This document shows, in pieces, positions 6,256-10,659 of a stretch of 10,659 bases of DNA (positions within the stretch are counted from its first letter, which is position 1; each line of letters begins with the position of its first letter). Under the pieces are notes generated by a model that saw only the letters and a program-made list of their open reading frames with translations, did not search any database and was not told where the DNA came from. A program made the translations under genes and the position numbers. Origin of the DNA: Actinomycetales bacterium (lineage in GTDB: Bacteria > Actinomycetota > Actinomycetes > Actinomycetales > Beutenbergiaceae). The DNA lies in contig JAENWO010000054.1 of assembly GCA_016649925.1 (NCBI GenBank), positions 1 through 10,659 on the forward strand, given 5' to 3'.

Positions 6256-7965
6256 ATGAGAGTCATGGCGCAGATGTCGATGGTGATGAACCTCGACAAG
6301 TGCATCGGCTGCCATACCTGCTCGGTGACGTGCAAGCAGGCGTGGACGAACCGCACCGGCACCGAGTACGTCTGGTTCAACAACGTGGAGACCCGGCCGG
6401 GCCAGGGCTACCCGCGAACCTACGAGGACCAGGAACGCTGGGAGGGTGGCTGGGCGCTGAACAAGCGGGGCCGGCTTCAGCTCAAGGCGGGCGGTCGGCT
6501 CAAGAATCTCTTCACGATCTTCTCGAGCCCGAAGATGCCGTCGATCACGGACTACTACGAGCCGTGGACCTACGACTACGAGAACCTCACGACGGCCCCG
6601 CTCCAGGAGCACACCCCCGTCGCCCGGCCGAAGTCGCTGATCAGTGGCAAGGACATGAACGTGTCCTGGAGCGCCAACTGGGACGACGACCTCGGTGGCG
6701 GCCCAGAGCTGCTGGTGAACGACCCGATCCTGCGCAAGGTCTCGGACAAGGTGAAGCTCGAGTTCGAGCAGACCTTCATGTTCTACCTGCCGCGGATCTG
6801 CGAGCACTGCCTCAACCCGTCGTGCGCGGCGTCCTGCCCGTCCGGAGCGATCTACAAGCGGTCGGAGGACGGGATCGTCCTGGTCGACCAGGACGCCTGC
6901 CGCGGCTGGCGCAAGTGCATCACCGGCTGCCCCTACAAGAAGGTCTACTTCAACCACAAGACAGGCAAGGCCGAGAAGTGCACGTTCTGCTACCCACGGA
7001 TCGAGGTCGGCCTGCCGACCGTCTGCTCCGAGACGTGCGTCGGACGGCTGCGCTACATCGGACTGGTCCTCTACGACGCGGACAAGGTGCTGGAGGCCGC
7101 ATCGGTCACCGATGAGCACGAGCTGCTTGCGGCCCAGCGCGGCGTGTTCCTCGACCCGTTCGACCCCGAGGTGATCCGGGAGGCCGAGGCCGCCGGGATC
7201 GCCAGGGACTGGATCGATGCGGCGCAACGCTCACCGATCTGGAAGCTGATCAGCACCTACCAGGTCGCGCTGCCGTTGCACCCGGAGTACCGCACGATGC
7301 CGATGGTCTGGTACATCCCGCCGCTCTCGCCCGTCGTGGACGTCGTCGGGGAGACGGGCGAGGACTCCGAGGACTCCGGGAACCTCTTCGCCGCGATCGA
7401 CACGCTGCGCATCCCGGTCGAGTACCTCGCGGAGCTGTTCACGGCCGGGGACACCGAACCGGTGACCGCCGTGCTCAAGAAGCTCGCGGCGATGCGCTCC
7501 TTCATGCGGGACATCTCGATGGGACGCGAGGCGAACCCGGCCATCCCCGCCTCGGTGGGCATGGACCCGCAGACGATGCTCGAGATGTACCGGCTCCTGG
7601 CCATCGCCAAGTACGAGGACCGGTACGTCATCCCGAGCGCGCACGCCGAGCAGGCGCACGGTCTGGAGGAGCTCGCCACGGACTGCAGCCTCAACTACGA
7701 CGGTGGGCCGGGGATGGGCGGATCGGGGCCCTTCGGTGAGGGATCGGGGCCCTTGGAGCCGGTCGCCGTCGAGAACTTCCTCATGCTCCAGGAGCGTCAG
7801 ACGGCGGACACCATCGCCGACCCGAGCTCACGCAAGGCGAAGGTGAACCTGCTGAACTGGGACGGTCGCGGCAGGCCGGCAGAACTGTTCCCGCCGAAGG
7901 CCGGGCCGGACGATCCCGCACCCGGAGCCGACGGTCCGTCGAGCGACACCGGAGCCGGAGCATGA
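6256..7965 (+). CDS. narH: Respiratory nitrate reductase, beta (iron-sulfur) subunit NarH
   Basis: The 569-residue protein carries electrons from NarI haem to NarG through four Fe-S clusters. Four cysteine groups are visible: Cys16/19/22/26; Cys182/185/190/194; Cys215, Trp218, Cys221, Cys225; and Cys242/245/257/261. Trp218 in CRGWRKC replaces a cysteine, the hallmark of NarH that makes one cluster [3Fe-4S]. The block CSETCVGRLRYIG is also typical. It is longer than Escherichia coli NarH (512 residues). Part of the excess is a Gly/Pro-rich stretch and tail near the C terminus (about 485-569), containing a short in-frame DNA repeat. Its stop overlaps the narJ start (ATGA), which implies translational coupling. 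Confidence 0.97.
   Translation: MRVMAQMSMVMNLDKCIGCHTCSVTCKQAWTNRTGTEYVWFNNVETRPGQGYPRTYEDQERWEGGWALNKRGRLQLKAGGRLKNLFTIFSSPKMPSITDYYEPWTYDYENLTTAPLQEHTPVARPKSLISGKDMNVSWSANWDDDLGGGPELLVNDPILRKVSDKVKLEFEQTFMFYLPRICEHCLNPSCAASCPSGAIYKRSEDGIVLVDQDACRGWRKCITGCPYKKVYFNHKTGKAEKCTFCYPRIEVGLPTVCSETCVGRLRYIGLVLYDADKVLEAASVTDEHELLAAQRGVFLDPFDPEVIREAEAAGIARDWIDAAQRSPIWKLISTYQVALPLHPEYRTMPMVWYIPPLSPVVDVVGETGEDSEDSGNLFAAIDTLRIPVEYLAELFTAGDTEPVTAVLKKLAAMRSFMRDISMGREANPAIPASVGMDPQTMLEMYRLLAIAKYEDRYVIPSAHAEQAHGLEELATDCSLNYDGGPGMGGSGPFGEGSGPLEPVAVENFLMLQERQTADTIADPSSRKAKVNLLNWDGRGRPAELFPPKAGPDDPAPGADGPSSDTGAGA
7720..7754 (+). repeat. 14-base direct repeat inside narH
   Basis: GGATCGGGGCCCTT occurs at 7720-7733 and again at 7741-7754, a period of 21 bases, so the reading frame is kept. 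It encodes the Gly/Pro-rich GSGPFGEGSGPLEP segment. It looks like a small in-frame duplication in the variable C-terminal region. Confidence 0.6.
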
Positions 7966-8669
7966 ACCGCGTCGCCCGCGCCGCGCTGGCGAGGCGGACG
8001 GCCTCGCGCGAGCACGCGGTGGTGCACCGAATCGCCGCGTTGCTGATCGAGTACCCCACGACGGAGCTGCTCGCCCTGGTCCCGACGATCCGGGCTGCGG
8101 CGTCCGAGCTCCACGCACGGTTCGCGCAGCCGCTGCTGGTTGTCGTGAACCACCTCGAGTCGCGCCCGTTGACCGAGCTCGAGGCGGAGTACGTGACGAC
8201 GTTCGACCTCAAGCGTCAACGCGCGCTTTACCTGAGCTACTACGCCTACGGCGACACCCGCAAACGCGGTGTCGCGCTCGTCACGTTCAAGCAGGCGTAC
8301 CGCGCCGGCGGGTTCGAGGTCGCCGCGGACGAGCTGCCGGACCACCTCGCAGTGGTCCTTGAGTTCGCCGCGAGTGGGGGAGCGGAGAACTGGCAGGCCG
8401 GGACCGCGCTACTCCTCGAGCACCGGGCCGGCCTCGAGCTCCTGCGGCTGGCGCTCCAGGACATGGGCTCGCCGTACGCCGGTGCGATCGTCGCCGTCAG
8501 CGCGACTCTTCCCGCATTGCGCGGCGAGGACCGCGAGGCCGTCGCCCTCCTCGCGGCGCAGGGACCACCCGGCGAGGAGGTCGGTCTCGAGCCGTTCGCG
8601 CCGCCGTCGTACATGCCGGACCCGCGCGGGACCGATACCCACGGGCCCCTCCAAGGAGCACGCCGATGA
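7962..8669 (+). CDS. narJ: Nitrate reductase assembly chaperone NarJ
   Basis: The 235-residue protein matches the length of Escherichia coli NarJ (236) and belongs to the TorD/NarJ chaperone family. It is a cytoplasmic, mostly helical protein that binds the NarG N terminus, allows cofactor insertion and is not part of the final enzyme. The clearest family signature is YVTTFDLKRQRALYLSYY continuing into AYGDTRKRG (about 77-103), followed by ELPDHLAVVLEF (about 124-135). The ATG overlaps the narH stop and is served by GGAG at 7951-7954 inside narH. The end overlaps the narI start. The C-terminal tail, ending in YMPDPRG and a short Gly/Arg stretch, is variable in the family. Confidence 0.93.
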   Translation: MNRVARAALARRTASREHAVVHRIAALLIEYPTTELLALVPTIRAAASELHARFAQPLLVVVNHLESRPLTELEAEYVTTFDLKRQRALYLSYYAYGDTRKRGVALVTFKQAYRAGGFEVAADELPDHLAVVLEFAASGGAENWQAGTALLLEHRAGLELLRLALQDMGSPYAGAIVAVSATLPALRGEDREAVALLAAQGPPGEEVGLEPFAPPSYMPDPRGTDTHGPLQGARR

Positions 8670-9424
8670 CCGCCGTCGACACGATCCTGTGGCTCGTCTA
8701 CCCCTACGTCTGCCTTGCGGTCTTCGTCATGGGCCACGTGTGGCGCTACCGGTACGACAAGTTCGGCTGGACGACGAGGTCCTCCCAGCTGTACGAGAGC
8801 CGCCTGCTGCGGTGGGCCAGCCCGATGTTCCACTTCGGCATTCTCGCCGTCTTCTTCGGCCACGTGATGGGGCTCGGCATCCCGAAGTCGTGGACCGAGG
8901 CCGCCGGGATGTCTGAGGCGCTCTACCACTTCCTCGCGATCTCGATCGGTGCAGTGGCCGGGGTGGCCACGATCGTCGGCATGGCGCTGCTCATCTACCG
9001 TCGCCGGACCACCGGGCCGGTGTTCAGCGCGACCACCCGGATGGACAAGGCGATGTACCTCGTCCTCGCGATCGTCATCACGTTGGGGATGTGGAACACG
9101 ATCGCCGGGTCGATCCTCAACATCGGCGGGGACTACGACTACCGCGACGGCGTCTCGGTCTGGTTCCGGAGCATCTTCTACCTCTCGCCGCAGCCGGAGC
9201 TGATGGCAGCGGCGCCGCTCGGGTTCCAGCTGCACGCCGTCGCTGCCTTCTCCCTCTTCGCGCTCTGGCCGTTCACGCGCCTCGTGCACGTCTTCAGCGT
9301 GCCTGTCTGGTACCTCGGCCGGCCCTACATCGTCTATCGGTCCCGGTCCGACCGCCTCGGGGCGCGCGGCTCGCGGCCGGGCTGGGAACGAGCGGATCCT
9401 CGCCGCGTCTTCACGCGACGCTGA
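8666..9424 (+). CDS. narI: Respiratory nitrate reductase, gamma (cytochrome b) subunit NarI
   Basis: The 252-residue integral membrane protein has about five hydrophobic segments, the NarI pattern. It oxidises quinol and anchors NarGH to the membrane. Four histidines match the known haem b ligands of Escherichia coli NarI: His56 (MFHFG), His66 (FFGHVMG), His190 (FQLHAV) and His208 (RLVHVFS). The closing segment FSVPVWYLGRPY is also conserved. An Arg-rich cytoplasmic tail (about 225-252) makes it longer than the 225-residue Escherichia coli protein. The ATG overlaps the narJ stop (ATGA), with AAGGAG at 8653-8658 seven bases upstream. Confidence 0.95.
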   Translation: MTAVDTILWLVYPYVCLAVFVMGHVWRYRYDKFGWTTRSSQLYESRLLRWASPMFHFGILAVFFGHVMGLGIPKSWTEAAGMSEALYHFLAISIGAVAGVATIVGMALLIYRRRTTGPVFSATTRMDKAMYLVLAIVITLGMWNTIAGSILNIGGDYDYRDGVSVWFRSIFYLSPQPELMAAAPLGFQLHAVAAFSLFALWPFTRLVHVFSVPVWYLGRPYIVYRSRSDRLGARGSRPGWERADPRRVFTRR

Positions 9425-9447
9425 CCCATCGACGACACGGAGACCCT

Positions 9448-9780
9448 GTGAGCAACCTCATCGACCTGGCCGCCACCCTGCTCGACGCCGCACGCGCGGC
9501 GGATAACGGCCGCAGCGCCAAGCTCATCGTGCACGACGGAGTCCTCCGCCAGTCCGTCATCGCACTGGTGGCCGGGACCGAGCTCGGGGAACACGTCTCC
9601 CCGCCTGCGGCCAGCCTCTATGTGATCCAGGGCAGCGTCCGCGTGACCGGGTTCGACCAGCCGGTGCTCGCCACAGGTGAGCTGTCCGTGCTCACGCACC
9701 AGCGGCACGCCGTCCTCGCCCTGGAGGACAGTGTCTTCCTGCTCACCACAGTCACGGGCCTGGCGGGTGACCTGGGGTGA
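9448..9780 (+). CDS. Small cupin-like protein at the end of the nar operon
   Basis: The 110-residue protein looks like a single cupin (beta-barrel) domain. Residues 43-62 (G-x5-H-x12-G, ending LYVIQGSV) resemble cupin motif 1, and residues 77-95 (GELSVLTHQRHAVLALEDS) resemble motif 2. Only one motif-1 histidine (His49) is present: the second His and the Glu are replaced, and His84 and His87 are the only others nearby. A classical metal site is therefore doubtful. The GTG start has GGAG at 9439-9442 five bases upstream and follows narI by 23 bases, so co-transcription is likely. The role is unknown. A small sensor, a binding protein, or a factor tied to nitrite/NO stress are guesses from context only. 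A sibling call would be a generic cupin-2 domain protein. Confidence 0.7.
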   Translation: MSNLIDLAATLLDAARAADNGRSAKLIVHDGVLRQSVIALVAGTELGEHVSPPAASLYVIQGSVRVTGFDQPVLATGELSVLTHQRHAVLALEDSVFLLTTVTGLAGDLG

Positions 9781-9790
9781 GCAAGAGGGC

Positions 9791-9820
9791 CCGGGCGCGC
9801 GCGTCACTGCGCTAGCCCGG
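9791..9820 (+). terminator. GC-rich hairpin ending the nar operon
   Basis: CCGGGCGCGC (9791-9800) can pair with GCGC (9809-9812) and GCCCGG (9815-9820), leaving an eight-base loop and a two-base TA bulge. The ten-pair stem begins ten bases after the cupin stop. No T-tract follows, as is common for actinobacterial terminators. A second weaker hairpin follows at 9825-9854. Confidence 0.55.
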
Positions 9821-9824
9821 AGAC

Positions 9825-9854
9825 TTCACGGGCAGAGCGTGCCGCAGACGTGAA
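9825..9854 (+). repeat. Imperfect inverted repeat after the operon
   Basis: TTCACG (9825-9830) with GGCA (9831-9834) pairs with TGCC (9840-9843) and CGTGAA (9849-9854). The loop is GAGCG and there is a five-base bulge in the right arm. It may be a second terminator hairpin or part of the degraded left end of the neighbouring insertion sequence. Confidence 0.35.
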
Positions 9855-10659
9855 AATGGCCCCTGACCTGCGATGATGCGTCTTGCGACGGGCATCTCAG
9901 CACAGGTCGAGGAGCACCTTCCGGGTGAAGAAGACTACCGGGTTCTACCTGGGGCCCAGCGTCGACACGAGAGGCCGGGCGGCGGTCGGTCAGGCCGGTG
10001 GGATGCTGCTGACCTCGACGGTCAAGGCCATTGGCCTGGACGTGGGGCTGTCCGCGGCGTTGGCGCCGTGGCGGCCAGCGAACGCGGTGCGTGACCCGGC
10101 CAAGGTGCTGCCGGACCTGGCGTTGACATTGGCCCTGGGCGGGGCACCTGCTCGGACCTCGCCGTGGTCCGCGCTGAGCCGGCGGTCTTCGGTCCGGTCG
10201 CCTCGGACCCGACGGCGTCGCGCACGATCGCTCGTCTGGCCGACTCCCAGGAGTCAATGCTCGCCGCGGAAGCGACCCACCGCGACCACGCCAACGCGCG
10301 AGAAGGTCATTGCCGAGTTGAAGAACGGCCCACTCGCGCACCTGCCCTCAGGGCAGATGAACGCCAACGCCGCATGGCTCGTGCTTGCGGCCATCGCGTT
10401 CAACCTGACCCGCGCCGCCGGGACCCTGGCCTCCAGGTTCCACGCCCGGGCGACAACCGCGACGATCCGCGCCCAGCTCATCGCCGTGCCCGCCCGCATC
10501 GCCCGCTCGGCCCGCCGGCTCCGCCTCCACCTGCCCGATCGATGGCCCTGGGAGAGCGCCTGGCAGGCGATGTTCGCCGCCGCCGCCGGACCACCCGCCC
10601 CCGCGACCTGACCACCCAGCCCCAGCGGCGCAACCAAGGACCCGAAGTGGAAGACCCGG
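9850..10659 (+). mobile_element. Degenerate IS1380-family insertion sequence (right end at or beyond the edge)
   Basis: This stretch contains a broken IS1380-type transposase gene and little else. The left boundary is approximate: the sequence stops looking like operon after the hairpins near 9791-9854. The last bases (about 10632-10659, ending GGAAGACCCGG) may belong to the right terminal repeat. I see only a loose resemblance to its inverted copy near 9817-9834, so the termini are not defined and no target-site duplication can be called. Confidence 0.6.
9925..10611 (+). pseudogene. IS1380-family transposase, internally deleted and frameshifted
   Basis: From GTG 9925 (GAGGAG at 9909-9914) the first about 73 codons give an IS1380 N terminus: KKTTGFYLGPSVDTRGR, VGQAGGMLLTSTVKAIGLD, LSAALAPWR and DPAKVLPDLALTLALGG. 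The expected continuation, DLAVVRAEPAVFGPVASDPT, lies in another frame (from about 10152). This fits loss of one base near 10143. That second frame then reaches LADSQE and jumps to EATHRDHA near the C-terminal region, so the central catalytic part is missing. The C-terminal part returns to the first frame at about 10300: VIAELKNGPLAHLPSG, AAWLVLAAIAFNLTRAAG, IAVPARIARSARRLRLHLP. Intact relatives are, from memory, well over 400 residues. The frame happens to stay open as 228 codons, but it cannot encode an active transposase. Confidence 0.8.

Noticed and set aside
9883..9924. An ATG at 9883 as start of the transposase
   Set aside because: IS1380 proteins typically begin with a Met-Lys-Lys type sequence, which fits GTG 9925 preceded by GAGGAG; the upstream codons are Arg/Ser-rich and unlike the family.
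1..10659. CRISPR arrays, tRNA or rRNA genes, toxin-antitoxin or defence genes
   Set aside because: No regularly spaced repeats, no tRNA-like or rRNA-like stretches and no matching protein families were seen.

Overview
The window is high-GC DNA (strong G/C at third codon positions, GTG starts, an ATG-overlap style of gene coupling) and looks like an actinobacterial chromosome; an order such as Pseudonocardiales is possible but not proven. Its core is a complete respiratory nitrate reduction locus on the + strand. It runs: a nitrate/nitrite transporter (narK, 1120-2427), the membrane-bound molybdenum nitrate reductase and its assembly chaperone (narG 2482-6204, narH 6256-7965, narJ 7962-8669, narI 8666-9424), and a small cupin-fold protein (9448-9780). 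Spacing is short throughout. narH/narJ and narJ/narI overlap by ATGA, and no strong terminator is visible until a GC-rich hairpin at 9791-9820, so transcription as one unit is likely.

Upstream of narK, on the same strand, is a winged helix-turn-helix regulator (303-1022) of the ArsR/DeoR-like COG2345 type. Its C-terminal half carries three cysteines arranged much as in the iron-sulfur regulator SufR. The 97-base gap between it and narK holds two inverted repeats, one around a candidate promoter and one just before the narK ribosome binding site. Both are plausible control sites. Divergent from the regulator, and cut by the left edge, is the start of a MoaB/MogA-family gene for molybdenum cofactor synthesis. 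That fits beside a molybdoenzyme operon.

Together the genes would take up nitrate (NarK), reduce it to nitrite in the cytoplasm at the Mo-bisMGD centre of NarG, and pass electrons from membrane quinol through the two haems of NarI and the four Fe-S clusters of NarH. NarJ matures the enzyme before it docks to NarI. Key ligands are all present: His/Cys for FS0 and the Mo-ligand Asp in NarG, the Cys sets with the Trp substitution in NarH, and four His in NarI. The enzyme therefore appears functional.

The right end (about 9850 onward) is a decayed IS1380-family insertion sequence. Its transposase keeps the N-terminal and C-terminal parts but has lost the catalytic middle and carries at least two frame changes. 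I found no sign of a wholly new system. The most interesting points are the regulator with its candidate operators and the cupin-like protein at the end of the operon.
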